Source: Providencia rettgeri
GTDB lineage: Bacteria; Pseudomonadota; Gammaproteobacteria; Enterobacterales; Enterobacteriaceae
NCBI RefSeq assembly: GCF_041075285.1
Contig: NZ_CP163512.1
Location: 3,906,001-3,970,000 of the forward strand
Length of the DNA stretch: 64,000 bases
Direction of reading: 5' to 3'
Positions 30,315-42,983 of this stretch are shown here, piece by piece. Under the pieces are notes generated by a model. The model saw nothing but the letters and a program-made list of their open reading frames with translations, was not told where the DNA came from and did not search any database. The first letter of the stretch is position 1. Each line of letters opens with the position of its first letter. The translations under genes were made by a program, and so were the position numbers.

Positions 30315-31226
30315 TTATTCGACCGTCATTTTAGTGTTTTCATCATACCGACTCCTTAGTGGCGTGATGCACGCTTTAAATGCGCTAAATGCAGGTACAT
30401 GGTAATTTTCACGGTAAATCAGAAGCGTGTCACACGTGGTGATGGGGAGGCGTCCTAATGGTAATGATGAAATTGGCATTGATTCGATAAGGTATTTAGG
30501 CAGTAGTGCCACACAACTGCCTGCGCTGACACAAGCTATCATCGCATGGTAAGAATTCATCTCTTGAATACTCCAGCCACTATTTGCTGGAATATCTAGC
30601 CATTGCTCGGCAATATTGCGATAGCTGCACCCTTGAGTAAATGCGGCGAGTGAGCGCGTTTTAATATCAGTGCTATTGGTAGCGTGTCGGTCGTGCTCAG
30701 GGAGTAGCAATTGCAATTCTTCCTGCCAGATAATTTCTGTTTTAATACCCATTTGTGATAATTGATCCGGCTCGTAGAGTGAAGCCGGTAGGGCAACAAA
30801 AGCGCAGTCCAGTTTCCCTGTATGCACTTGGTCAAGCAGGGATAAAGAAGATCCCGTAGATAATAACAATCGGGTCGTTGGGTTTTGTTGATGAAATTGT
30901 GCCAAAGGTAAAGGTAACCGGCAGGCTGCCGTACTTTCCATGCTACCAATACGTAGCTGCCCTCCATTTAGGCCACCACTTATCACATGGCGTGCCTCTT
31001 CTTCTAATGCTAACAACCGCTTTGCATAATCGAGAAATTGCCTGCCCGATGCTGAAAGCTCAAGACGTTTGTTTTGACGAATAAAAAGGGACTCCCCCAA
31101 ATCCGCCTCTAATTGTTGGATACGGGTGGTGATATTGGATGGCACACGACCTAAGCGTGTTGCTGCTCGGGTAATACTGAGTTCGGCAGCAACAGTGCAA
31201 AATATTTTCAGAGATTCAGTATTCAT
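30315..31226 (-). CDS. LysR-family transcriptional regulator
   Basis: A winged helix-turn-helix at residues 1-60 (SLKIFCTVAAELSITRAATRLGRVPSNITTRIQQLEADLG) and a LysR substrate-binding fold follow. It has 303 residues from ATG 31226. An in-frame ATG at 31259 would add 11 residues, but LysR proteins normally start only a few residues before the first helix. It is divergent from the nitronate monooxygenase gene with an 85-bp gap, the usual layout for a LysR regulator and its target. The serine hydrolase gene downstream may belong to the same unit. The effector is unknown. Confidence 0.85.
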   Translation of the reverse strand: MNTESLKIFCTVAAELSITRAATRLGRVPSNITTRIQQLEADLGESLFIRQNKRLELSASGRQFLDYAKRLLALEEEARHVISGGLNGGQLRIGSMESTAACRLPLPLAQFHQQNPTTRLLLSTGSSLSLLDQVHTGKLDCAFVALPASLYEPDQLSQMGIKTEIIWQEELQLLLPEHDRHATNSTDIKTRSLAAFTQGCSYRNIAEQWLDIPANSGWSIQEMNSYHAMIACVSAGSCVALLPKYLIESMPISSLPLGRLPITTCDTLLIYRENYHVPAFSAFKACITPLRSRYDENTKMTVE

Positions 31227-31311
31227 TTTCTTTTTATGTGAATAATATGCTATTTTCATTCTTTAAATGAGAATATAAAGTGTACCCTGTCATTGAGATA
31301 AAGGAAAGATA

Positions 31312-32373
31312 ATGAATAACTCAAATGCATTTCTACAGCGGTTAGGCTTACGCTATCCGATCATTCAAGCACCGATGGCAGTTGTTTCAACACCAGCATT
31401 GGTTGCTGCGGTTTCAGAGGCAGGTGGCATGGGATCATTAGCGCTAGGAGCCAGTTCTGTTGAACAAGCTCGTCAATTGATTCTACAAACGCAGGCTCTA
31501 ACGGATAGCGCTTTCAATGTGAATGTGTTTTGCCATTTAACACCCAAACGCGATCAGGTAAAGGAACAAGCCTGGATTGATTATTTATCACCTCAGTTTT
31601 CTCAATTTAATACCCCGCCGCCTGAACAATTGGAGGAAATTTATCTCTCTTTTCTTGATAACCCTGACATGCTGGCACTGTTTCTTGAACTGAGACCTCC
31701 TGTGGTTAGTTTTCACTTTAATGTGCCCTCGGTTGAGGTTATTCATCAACTTAAAGCACGGGGGATTTACACCATGGCTACGGCAACTAATTTGCAAGAA
31801 GCCAAAGCGATTGAAAAAGCAGATATTGATGCCATTGTTGCTCAAGGGATTGAGGCGGGGGGGCACCGTGGAATATTTGATATGCAAGCGACTGATGATC
31901 AGTTAACCACACAAGAGTTAGTGACGTTACTGGCACAGCATACCACCCTTCCTATTATTGCAGCAGGGGGGATTATGGATGGGCATGATATTAAAGCTGC
32001 TTTGCATCATGGTGCAGCAGCGGCACAGCTTGGTACGGCATTTTTGTTATGCCCAGAATCTGCGACGAATAAGAGCTATCGCGCCAAATTAAAACAACAA
32101 ACTACTGATAGCACAGCGTTAACGATGGCAATTTCAGGGCGTCCAGCTCGCGGGATCATAAATGCATTTATATCCATAGGAACACAATATGATCCGAATA
32201 AATTACCCGATTACCCAATTGCTTATGATGTCGGTAAGCAGCTTAATGCCGCTGCGACTCAATCAGGTTGTGACGCTTTTGCGGCTCATTGGGCAGGGCA
32301 AAATGTGGCGAAAGTGCGAGAAATGCCAGCGGCTGAACTTGTCGAAACACTCGCTAAAGAATTAAAACAGTAA
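31312..32373 (+). CDS. Nitronate monooxygenase / 2-nitropropane dioxygenase-like flavoprotein
   Basis: FMN-dependent TIM-barrel enzyme of 353 residues that, in characterised relatives, oxidises alkyl nitronates such as propionate-3-nitronate. Family signatures are YPIIQAPMAVVSTPALVAAV at the N-terminus, VAQGIEAGGHRG and PIIAAGGIMDGHDIKAALHHGA around the FMN phosphate site, and AAQLGTAFLLCPES. AGGAAAG precedes the ATG. It is divergently paired with the LysR gene, its probable regulator. Some relatives are plain NADH:quinone reductases, so the substrate is uncertain. Confidence 0.88.
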   Translation: MNNSNAFLQRLGLRYPIIQAPMAVVSTPALVAAVSEAGGMGSLALGASSVEQARQLILQTQALTDSAFNVNVFCHLTPKRDQVKEQAWIDYLSPQFSQFNTPPPEQLEEIYLSFLDNPDMLALFLELRPPVVSFHFNVPSVEVIHQLKARGIYTMATATNLQEAKAIEKADIDAIVAQGIEAGGHRGIFDMQATDDQLTTQELVTLLAQHTTLPIIAAGGIMDGHDIKAALHHGAAAAQLGTAFLLCPESATNKSYRAKLKQQTTDSTALTMAISGRPARGIINAFISIGTQYDPNKLPDYPIAYDVGKQLNAAATQSGCDAFAAHWAGQNVAKVREMPAAELVETLAKELKQ

Positions 32374-32394
32374 TTTTGTGATATAGACAGAAAG

Positions 32395-32412
32395 AGGGGG
32401 GATTCGCCCCCT
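32395..32412. terminator. GC-rich hairpin between convergent genes
   Basis: AGGGGG (32395-32400) and CCCCCT (32407-32412) enclose GATTCG. Neither side has a strong T tract, so terminator function for the nitronate monooxygenase and yhjD transcripts is plausible but not certain. Confidence 0.5.
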
Positions 32413-32422
32413 AAATAAACGG

Positions 32423-33412
32423 CTAGAGTGTGGCTGCTTGTTGTGCATTTTTAGGCTCATCCGTTGCAATCCACGCTGCACAAAATAGGGTTAAGCGAGC
32501 AAAGAAGTAGAAGAATGCCATGAGGCCAAGCACAGAACCAAATGCTGCGCCTGAGGGGGATGAGGCCAAGTTAGGTAAAATCCATGTCATCACCGATTTA
32601 ATGATTTCAAAGCCAATCGCGGCTAATAATGTGCCTTTGAACAGTGAGCGGCGGCGGTGCTGCATACGTGGCAGGATCCAAAATATCCATAAAAACAAGA
32701 GGAAATTTGCTGCAATGGAAATTCCCAAACCGATTAATGTCCATGCAGGCTTTAGCCACTCAATACCGTCTAAACCTAATGTGTTGACGATGGTGGCTTG
32801 GGCTGAGCCTGCAACGGAGGTCAGAGTAATAGTCACAATCAACGCAATTAATAAGCCAATTAAGGCAAAAAAATCACGAATATAACGGAAAAAGATATTT
32901 TCTTGTTCGTCTTCGTTTCGCTCCCACACTGGCCTTGATTGCGCCAAAATGGCTAACCGTAAGTTATTTACCCAGTTAACCCCGGAATAGACCGCAAGTG
33001 CTAAACCGGTTAAACCGACGGTTGTCCGCTGGCGAATTGCGGTATCAATGGTGCGTTCTAATGTATTGGCAAGGGTAGGATCAGTGATATTGGCAGAGAT
33101 CCCGCGTACCAGTTTTTCCAGTAGCTCAGGGTTGCTGGCTAACACGAAACCCGCGGCAGCAAAGGAAAACATCAATACTGGGATCAGCGAGAGAAAAGAA
33201 AAATAGGTAATGGCGGCACCAAACTGGTTACCCATACGATCCGTAAAACGTTGTGCAGTGCGGATTAAGTGAGCAATAAAAGGGATCGCTGTAATAAAAT
33301 TCACCACACGCATTGAGAAAGTGAGGGCTTTTTTACTGCCATCAAGGCTTTTAGTCAGTGTCGCTTTCAGTTTATTGGTTTCTTTTTGCTGTTCTTCCTG
33401 CATATTCGACAT
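32423..33412 (-). CDS. yhjD: Inner membrane protein YhjD (YihY/BrkB family)
   Basis: 329 residues with six to seven membrane segments and a charged cytoplasmic N-terminus. The stretch RFTDRMGNQFGAAITYFSFLSLIPVL and the end PSGAAFGSVLGLMAFFYFFARLTLFCAAWIAT follow E. coli YhjD more closely than the shorter paralogue YihY (about 290). In E. coli a yhjD mutation suppresses the lethality of Kdo-deficient LPS, suggesting a link with lipid IVA/LPS transport. The native function is not settled. Confidence 0.88.
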   Translation of the reverse strand: MSNMQEEQQKETNKLKATLTKSLDGSKKALTFSMRVVNFITAIPFIAHLIRTAQRFTDRMGNQFGAAITYFSFLSLIPVLMFSFAAAGFVLASNPELLEKLVRGISANITDPTLANTLERTIDTAIRQRTTVGLTGLALAVYSGVNWVNNLRLAILAQSRPVWERNEDEQENIFFRYIRDFFALIGLLIALIVTITLTSVAGSAQATIVNTLGLDGIEWLKPAWTLIGLGISIAANFLLFLWIFWILPRMQHRRRSLFKGTLLAAIGFEIIKSVMTWILPNLASSPSGAAFGSVLGLMAFFYFFARLTLFCAAWIATDEPKNAQQAATL

Positions 33413-33585
33413 TGATGTCCCTCTTATCTTTACTGCTAAATTGGTATGACTTATTCGAGCAATACGCTGTTTATTAACGATAACCTGCCATTACTATAGC
33501 TTAAATTTAGGGAGAACTTTACTCCAATGGCTATTTTTCAGCGAAAACAGGCATTGGAGTGCGGTTTAGAATGAAATAAGAAACA

Positions 33586-33990
33586 CTAAAGTGCGTCTTT
33601 GTAGAGCTGTAATTCCGCTTGGGCTTGTTTTAGCTCTTCTTGCGCTTGTGCTAATTTGCGTTCACGTTTTTCAATTTTGTTACGGTCATTGCCCTTTATT
33701 TTTTCTTCTTGTAATTCAGCCTCACGCTCTTGGACTTTTTCCATTTTTTCTGCGACATCTTTTTGGCTATCACGATATAAAGATTCTGGCGTGCAATACC
33801 GGTTTACATTATCTAATGCTTGCTCTAAACCGTTAACGCGATACTGGTTGCCATGTTGTTTGGCGTATTTAATTTGTTCTTCAATGCGTTGTTTTTTTAT
33901 TTCGCAGCCATTTTGACCTTTGGCAGCGGTTGCTGATGAACTGGCAAAAAAAGCCGCTGATATGGCGGTGATGATGAGTAGTTTTTTCAT
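33586..33990 (-). CDS. DUF1090 periplasmic protein (YqjC-like)
   Basis: 134 residues: a signal peptide (about 1-22, ending SSATA), one Cys pair, and then an almost fully charged helical region rich in Glu, Lys and Gln (about 70-134), probably a coiled coil. The motif IEEQIKYAKQHGNQYRVNGLEQALDNV matches E. coli YqjC. YqjC has been linked to acid or envelope stress only loosely; function unknown. It lies alone between yhjD and rlmJ. AGGGG precedes the ATG. Confidence 0.85.
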   Translation of the reverse strand: MKKLLIITAISAAFFASSSATAAKGQNGCEIKKQRIEEQIKYAKQHGNQYRVNGLEQALDNVNRYCTPESLYRDSQKDVAEKMEKVQEREAELQEEKIKGNDRNKIEKRERKLAQAQEELKQAQAELQLYKDAL

Positions 33991-34222
33991 TTTTTTCCCC
34001 TGAATATTATAAAATTTGTGTTTAGGATAGCTTTTTATGGCATTTAGGTCATGTAAATTTTACAGTTTCCATGACTGTGACAATTGTGGCTAAATTTCGT
34101 TATAATGGCGTATAAGAATCAATACGGCCTATTTTTTATCCAAAAAGGCATCTTTTACGCACCCATTTAATAGTAGCCACGATGGTGGTTAGTGTTGAAT
34201 TTCCTCAGGAAATAAACGTAAC

Positions 34223-35065
34223 ATGTTAAGTTATCGTCATAGCTTTCACGCAGGCAACCACGCTGATGTGTTAAAACACACAGTACAAAGTCTGATCATT
34301 GAATCTCTAAAAGAGAAAGAAAAACCGTTTTTGTATTTAGATACACATTCAGGGGCGGGTCGTTATCAATTAACGGGTGAGCATGCAGAAAAAACCGGTG
34401 AATACCTCGACGGGATTGCACGTATTTGGGCGCAATCAGACTTACCTGAGGAATTATTGCCGTACATGAATATTGTGCGTCGCCTTAATGATGGTGGGCG
34501 CTTGCGTTATTATCCCGGTTCGCCGTTATTAGCCAAATTTTTATTACGCGAACAGGATAGACTGGTATTAACTGAATTGCACACCAGCGACTATCCTTTA
34601 TTACGTGGTGAGTTCTTGAAGGATAATCGTGCACAAGTTTTTCGCGAAGATGGTTATCAGCAACTGAAATCAAAATTACCACCACAAAGCCGTCGCGGGT
34701 TTATGTTAATGGATCCGCCCTATGAATTAAAAAGCGACTATGAAGCTGTGGTTAACGCGGTTGTTGAAGGGTATAAACGTTTCGCAACAGGGACTTATGC
34801 GATTTGGTATCCTGTGGTCTTACGCCAGCAAATTAAGCGCATGGTGAATCAATTACAAGCAACAGGTATCCGTAAAATTCTGCAAATTGAATTAGCTGTG
34901 CGCCCTGATAGCGATCAACGTGGGATGACAGCATCAGGGATGATTGTTATCAATCCTCCTTGGAAACTTGAGCAACAGATGAAAAATGTGCTGCCATGGC
35001 TGCATAAAACACTGGTTCCAGAAGGAACTGGGCACACGTTAGTTGAGTGGATCGTGCCAGAGTAA
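34223..35065 (+). CDS. rlmJ: 23S rRNA (adenine(2030)-N6)-methyltransferase RlmJ
   Basis: SAM-dependent enzyme that methylates A2030 of 23S rRNA. It is 280 residues, exactly the E. coli length. The N-terminus MLSYRHSFHAGNHADVLKH is diagnostic, LYLDTHSGAGRY is the SAM motif, and the catalytic N6-methyltransferase motif reads DPPYE around residue 165. It lies directly upstream of gor, as in E. coli. Confidence 0.96.
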   Translation: MLSYRHSFHAGNHADVLKHTVQSLIIESLKEKEKPFLYLDTHSGAGRYQLTGEHAEKTGEYLDGIARIWAQSDLPEELLPYMNIVRRLNDGGRLRYYPGSPLLAKFLLREQDRLVLTELHTSDYPLLRGEFLKDNRAQVFREDGYQQLKSKLPPQSRRGFMLMDPPYELKSDYEAVVNAVVEGYKRFATGTYAIWYPVVLRQQIKRMVNQLQATGIRKILQIELAVRPDSDQRGMTASGMIVINPPWKLEQQMKNVLPWLHKTLVPEGTGHTLVEWIVPE

Positions 35066-35203
35066 TTCATCTAATTAATAGGCTCTGTCAATTGAAATAA
35101 CAGGTATAGCCTATCGCAAATCGCCATTTATCTCATGACAATGGATAGCGACCTGCGAGAAAATATATCAATAAGTCATTCAATAAATGGGAATAACCAA
35201 ATT

Positions 35204-36556
35204 ATGAGCAAACATTACGACTATATTGCAATTGGTGGTGGAAGCGGTGGTATTGCATCGATGAACCGTGCGGCGATGTATGGACAAAAGTGTGCCTTAA
35301 TTGAGGCGAAAGCATTAGGCGGAACATGCGTTAACGTCGGTTGTGTGCCGAAGAAAGTGATGTGGCATGCTGCGCAAATTTCAGAAGCTATTCGCAACTA
35401 TGGCCCTGATTATGGTTTCGACACAACCATCAACCGTTTTGATTGGAAAACCTTAATTGAGAGTCGTACTGCTTATATTGATCGTATTCACCAATCCTAT
35501 GATCGTGTATTAGGGAATAATAAAGTGGATGTGATCAGGGGTTTTGCTCGTTTTGTTGATGCACATACTGTTGAAGTTAATGGTGAAACTTATACTGCTG
35601 ATCATATTTTGATCGCAACTGGTGGTCGCCCTGTGATCCCTGCTATCCCAGGTGCAGAATATGGCATGACGTCAGATGGCTTTTTCGAGTTAGCGGATTT
35701 ACCAAAGCGCGTTGCTGTTGTCGGTGCGGGTTACATTGCTGTTGAACTGGCGGGGGTATTAAACGGCTTAGGGGCTGAAGCTCATCTATTTGTCCGTAAG
35801 CATGCACCACTGCGTTCATTTGATCCACTGATTGTGGAAACGCTGGTGGAAGTGATGAACACCGAAGGGCCAAAATTGCACACTGATTCTATTCCAAAAG
35901 AAGTCGTGAAAAATGCAGATGGTTCACTGACGTTGAAACTGGAAAACGGCCATGAACAGACTGTTGATGCCTTGATTTGGGCAATTGGTCGTGAGCCCAT
36001 GACAGATAACCTGAATATTGAAGCCACAGGTGTTGCGCTGAATGAAAAAGGTTATATCAAGGTGGATAAATACCAGAATACCAACGTTGCAGGTGTTTAT
36101 GCCGTTGGTGACAATACTGGTGCAGTAGAGTTAACACCAGTCGCGGTAGCGGCAGGTCGTCGTTTATCTGAACGCTTGTTTAATAACAAGCCAGATGAGC
36201 ACTTAGATTACAGCAATATCCCAACCGTTGTATTTTCACATCCTCCCATTGGCACTATTGGTTTAACTGAACCAGAAGCGGTTGAAAAATATGGCGCAGA
36301 TAATGTAAAAAGCTATAAATCATCGTTTACAGCCATGTATACCGCAGTCACATCTCATCGCCAACCTTGCCGCATGAAGCTAGTTTGTGTTGGTGAAGAC
36401 GAAAAAATTGTGGGCATTCATGGCATTGGATTCGGTATGGATGAAATTCTTCAAGGTTTTGCGGTTGCATTAAAAATGGGGGCAACCAAGAAAGATTTCG
36501 ATAATACTGTGGCAATCCACCCAACGGCAGCGGAAGAGTTTGTGACGATGCGTTAA
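35204..36556 (+). CDS. gor: Glutathione reductase Gor
   Basis: FAD-dependent disulfide reductase that keeps glutathione reduced with NADPH. It has 450 residues from ATG 35204, matching E. coli Gor ([16 protein letters not shown]). The longer frame from 35135 adds 23 non-conserved residues. The redox-active disulfide is in [13 protein letters not shown], the NADPH fold in [15 protein letters not shown], and the catalytic His-Glu pair in HPTAAEE at the C-terminus. It follows rlmJ and ends in a terminator. No OxyR site was identified by eye. Confidence 0.96.
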   Translation: MSKHYDYIAIGGGSGGIASMNRAAMYGQKCALIEAKALGGTCVNVGCVPKKVMWHAAQISEAIRNYGPDYGFDTTINRFDWKTLIESRTAYIDRIHQSYDRVLGNNKVDVIRGFARFVDAHTVEVNGETYTADHILIATGGRPVIPAIPGAEYGMTSDGFFELADLPKRVAVVGAGYIAVELAGVLNGLGAEAHLFVRKHAPLRSFDPLIVETLVEVMNTEGPKLHTDSIPKEVVKNADGSLTLKLENGHEQTVDALIWAIGREPMTDNLNIEATGVALNEKGYIKVDKYQNTNVAGVYAVGDNTGAVELTPVAVAAGRRLSERLFNNKPDEHLDYSNIPTVVFSHPPIGTIGLTEPEAVEKYGADNVKSYKSSFTAMYTAVTSHRQPCRMKLVCVGEDEKIVGIHGIGFGMDEILQGFAVALKMGATKKDFDNTVAIHPTAAEEFVTMR

Positions 36557-36575
36557 GTATTGGTTATTGAACATT

Positions 36576-36608
36576 AAAGGCTAAGTTCGAATGAGCTTAG
36601 CCTTTTTT
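36576..36608 (+). terminator. Terminator after gor
   Basis: AAAGGCTAAG (36576-36585) pairs with CTTAGCCTTT (36596-36605), followed by T residues. It lies between gor and the convergent transferase gene. Confidence 0.9.
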
Positions 36609-36612
36609 GATA

Positions 36613-37212
36613 TTATTTGACCAGTAACTCTGCAATTTCAGGAATGCTTGCCAGACTATTAAGGTACTTTTGCATTATAGGCGTGGCTTCCATGATATTG
36701 TATCTGATTAAGAACATCACAAATGCACCGACATACACATCTACCGCAGTAAATTGCTCGCCACAAATAAATGGCTTAGCGTTGTTTAATCCCACATCTA
36801 AACAGGCTATTACGCGTTCAAAGGAACCAAAACCAGAAGATTTCTGTTGCTCTTCATTAAGCTGAACACCTAAGTTATTGATGGTGAATGCAGATTCTAT
36901 GGGACCTGCGGTAAAGAAAAACCAACGGTAATAGTCAGCACGTTTAGGGTCATTTAGTGCGGGTGCTAACCCTTTTTCGATAAATTTATCTGCTAAATAA
37001 GCACAAATCGCGGCTGTTTCAGTGACGATAACATCACCATCAACTAAAGCAGGAACTTTGGCCATCGGGTTAATGGCGAGATATTCTGCGGTATGCATAT
37101 CTGCACCATAACCTAACTCTATGCGTTTATAAGGAACATCTAAGATTTTTAATAACAAATCGACTGTATTACCGCGTGACATTGAATTAGAAAAAAGGAC
37201 AAGTTCGCTCAT
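36613..37212 (-). CDS. Glutathione S-transferase family protein
   Basis: 199 residues with a thioredoxin-like N-terminal domain (LVLFSNSMSRGNTVDLLLKIL, then AKVPALVDGDVIVTETAAICAYLAD carrying the cis-Pro and the glutathione-binding ETxA motif) and an all-helical C-terminal domain with the N-capping FTAVDVY motif. It resembles the GstA/YfcG-like detoxification groups, but the subgroup cannot be fixed by eye. It converges on gor and is preceded by a YafY-type regulator on the same strand 49 bp upstream, a possible control pair. Confidence 0.85.
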   Translation of the reverse strand: MSELVLFSNSMSRGNTVDLLLKILDVPYKRIELGYGADMHTAEYLAINPMAKVPALVDGDVIVTETAAICAYLADKFIEKGLAPALNDPKRADYYRWFFFTAGPIESAFTINNLGVQLNEEQQKSSGFGSFERVIACLDVGLNNAKPFICGEQFTAVDVYVGAFVMFLIRYNIMEATPIMQKYLNSLASIPEIAELLVK

Positions 37213-37261
37213 GGTTATTCCCTTATATAAAGTTGAGCACTAACTATAAGGGAGTGCAGTG

Positions 37262-37960
37262 TCAGAAATTGTCAGGAGAGACGCACAAGACTTCTTTTTG
37301 CCAGCGCGCTAATAAATATTCCTTTGGATATGGCAGATTATCAGGGAGGGCAAGATAAGATTGAATGCGATCTAAACGAAAATGACGGTAGCTTCCCCGT
37401 AATTCACACCAAGCGGCTAAGACTTGGGACTCTTTCATATAACCAATCGCGATTGGCCAAATAATGCGTTCTGTTGATTGATTTTGACCATCAAGGTAGG
37501 TCATTTTTGCTTTGCACTCTTTTCGTAAGCTTAAACGTAAGTCCTTAGAGACGTTATCATTAATGTCATAATAATGCGTTGCAGGAGCAAATAAGGTATT
37601 TTGGTCGAGTATCTTTTTAGCGTTTCTCGCGACTACTGAATTAATTTTACTGATCGCACGTCTGGCCGAGCTCTTGAGCTCACTATCAGCATGACTTTTT
37701 ACCCAGCGCAAACCTAAAATCAACGCTTCCAGTTCATTTTCATCAAAGGTCAAAGGGGGTAATAATAACCCTGTTTTAAGCTGGTAACCGACCCCCGCCT
37801 CCCCTGAAATTTCAGCGCCTTGAGCCCGAAGAGATTCGATATCACGGTAAATTGAGCGAATACTCACTTCTAATTGGGATGCAAGCGTTTGCGCCGTTAT
37901 CGGATAGCGGTTTTCTTTTAGGATCTGCAATAAAGTCAGTAAGCGTTGGGTGCGAGTCAT
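37262..37960 (-). CDS. YafY-type HTH/WYL-domain transcriptional regulator
   Basis: 232 residues: an N-terminal HTH_11 domain (MTRTQRLLTLLQILKENRYP, LASQLEVSIRSIYRDIESLR) followed by a WYL-like sensor domain (about 135-215) with IWPIAIGYMKESQVLAAWCELRGSYRHFRLDRI. The WYL core triad is replaced by related residues. Such proteins act as ligand-sensing repressors or activators. The glutathione transferase gene immediately downstream is a plausible target. Confidence 0.85.
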   Translation of the reverse strand: MTRTQRLLTLLQILKENRYPITAQTLASQLEVSIRSIYRDIESLRAQGAEISGEAGVGYQLKTGLLLPPLTFDENELEALILGLRWVKSHADSELKSSARRAISKINSVVARNAKKILDQNTLFAPATHYYDINDNVSKDLRLSLRKECKAKMTYLDGQNQSTERIIWPIAIGYMKESQVLAAWCELRGSYRHFRLDRIQSYLALPDNLPYPKEYLLARWQKEVLCVSPDNF

Positions 37961-38091
37961 AAAGTTGTCTATTTAACTATATTGAATACGCTGTAGTATA
38001 AAAAATAACTCCGTGTATGCGAACTGTATGAGTCTGAATGTGGCAAAGTCAATAATCATTTTCCTTTGCCACTGAATGTTTATCACTATAT

Positions 38092-39396
38092 TTAGAATGT
38101 GAGTACGGTTTTGAGCCCTAATACCCAAGCATCAGACGTTTTCTTTACGCCACCAGGTTGGTGCCAATATTGCATGCTTGGTTGTAGCGCTAACCAAGTA
38201 ACGGGTTTAAAACGGTAATACAACTCAGCGTTGAGTGAACTAGACGTAATTGGATGGAATAATGGATCGTTATAATCGCTGATCCCTAACTGTTCATTTT
38301 GTTGTTTTTGTTTTTTAGCAAAATGAGAGCTAAGGTCAATATAGGAAACTCCTACACCAATCCAGTCTTCGGGTCTTGTATCAAACAATCCTCGATAGCG
38401 CAGAGAACTGGAAACGACGTAATTCATAAAATTACTTCGTTCATCATGGTAGCTACCACTTACTGATAAGCTTAAACCGCGATTTGGGTCATCTTGATGG
38501 CGGGTTAACTGTTGATTCATGCCACTGTAAACAAACCAGGTATTGTTATAGCTTTTATCTTTATATAGGTCGTATTGTTTTGCGTTGGTATACAGTAAGC
38601 CAAGGTTATAAGCCCCAGGTAGTCCATTGACGAAAGTACGGTTTTCGATCTCTAAAGGAAGTAATACTCCTTTGCTACCCTTAGTAGACCAACTCCAAGC
38701 ATGGCTTCTATCTGTTGCGTGTGGGTTCTGTTCCATGATCGCTGTTTTCAGCGTGATTTCAGGTGTGATTTTATAGCTGATGGTTGTACCCCATGTATGA
38801 ATATTCCAGTTATTCCAAGTGAGGGCATTGGCGGATTTACCACCACATTGACTCAGTAGTTGAAAATCGCAAGGAATGATCTGGTCGAATTCTTGAACTT
38901 TATTCATCATCCCAATTCGCCAAGTGAGGCGGCGGTCGTCAAAGCTGCGAGCGAAGGTGAGCCATCCAAGTCGAGTCACTGAACCACCACCGTAACTTTC
39001 TTGAGCGAGGTCATTATTTGGAACTCGGGGGTCTTGGAAGCGTTTTGCGGTGAGGCTATCTTCATGGTTCCGATTAACAATATTGCCTTCTATACGAGCA
39101 TCAGGAATGCCTGTCCAACGTTCAAGGTCTTGGGTAAAAGTGAAGGCAAATTGATCAATATAGGCGGTATGTTTGTCATGGTTGTATCCCCCTTTTGCAT
39201 TGTAAGCAACTTGGCTTAAATAGTTGCTATTAAAAGTAAAACCATGGTCGGATAATATTGGGCGGATCCCGATTATGTCGCCAAATACCCCTGGAGATGC
39301 AGGTTCAAATCCTAAGACAGTACCATTCCATTGTTGTTCATCTGCTATAGAGGGCAATGCTAAAAATAATAAAGAAAATAAAAATTTTTTATTCAT
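38092..39396 (-). CDS. OprB-type carbohydrate porin
   Basis: Outer-membrane beta-barrel of 434 residues. It has a short signal peptide (MNKKFLFSLLFLALPSIA), alternating aromatic strands and a terminal Phe (LKTVLTF), the OMP assembly signal. PFAM OprB-like features are FTQDLERWTGIPDARIEGNI and GLLYTN. It is the last gene of the beta-glucoside cluster, 122 bp after the phospho-glucosidase, and probably admits aryl-beta-glucosides such as arbutin or salicin. It thus plays the role that LamB-like BglH has in E. coli, but from a different porin family. Confidence 0.85.
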   Translation of the reverse strand: MNKKFLFSLLFLALPSIADEQQWNGTVLGFEPASPGVFGDIIGIRPILSDHGFTFNSNYLSQVAYNAKGGYNHDKHTAYIDQFAFTFTQDLERWTGIPDARIEGNIVNRNHEDSLTAKRFQDPRVPNNDLAQESYGGGSVTRLGWLTFARSFDDRRLTWRIGMMNKVQEFDQIIPCDFQLLSQCGGKSANALTWNNWNIHTWGTTISYKITPEITLKTAIMEQNPHATDRSHAWSWSTKGSKGVLLPLEIENRTFVNGLPGAYNLGLLYTNAKQYDLYKDKSYNNTWFVYSGMNQQLTRHQDDPNRGLSLSVSGSYHDERSNFMNYVVSSSLRYRGLFDTRPEDWIGVGVSYIDLSSHFAKKQKQQNEQLGISDYNDPLFHPITSSSLNAELYYRFKPVTWLALQPSMQYWHQPGGVKKTSDAWVLGLKTVLTF

Positions 39397-39429
39397 ATTA
39401 AATACAACCTATTGATAATAGTTTGCCCC

Positions 39430-39502
39430 GACTTATTAATAAATAATAAGTCAATACTATTTTTAATCGCTGAGGAACTCGAGATAAATAAATTATCCCG
39501 AG
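39430..39502 (-). other. Two hairpins between the phospho-glucosidase and porin genes
   Basis: GACTTATT/AATAAGTC (39430-39452, 7-nt loop) and CTCGAGATAA/TTATCCCGAG (39478-39502, one mismatch) would both form in the minus-strand transcript. Neither is followed by a good T tract, so they may stabilise or process the message rather than terminate it. Confidence 0.35.
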
Positions 39503-39518
39503 GTTGTCTGTAAATTAA

Positions 39519-42840
<3,322 letters not shown>

Positions 42841-42877
42841 TTAAATAATGAAAGCCACTGCTATTGATGAATAGATA

Positions 42878-42954
42878 AAAAAAAACCTGACCCATCACCG
42901 CAATAACGCAGTGATAAAAATCAGGTTTTGCCTGCTTTTAGGCAGTAACAATCC
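42878..42954 (-). promoter_or_regulatory. RAT antiterminator and overlapping terminator in the bglF leader
   Basis: On the minus strand, GGATTGTTACTGCC... through GGCAAAACC (42954 to 42924) is a typical BglG-binding ribonucleic antiterminator. It overlaps the first arm of a terminator, AAAACCTGA...TCAGGTTTTTTTTT (42929 to 42878). BglG binding would block the terminator and allow bglF expression. Confidence 0.9.
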
Positions 42955-42983
42955 ATCGGTTTTTTAACGTTAAATTAACGACT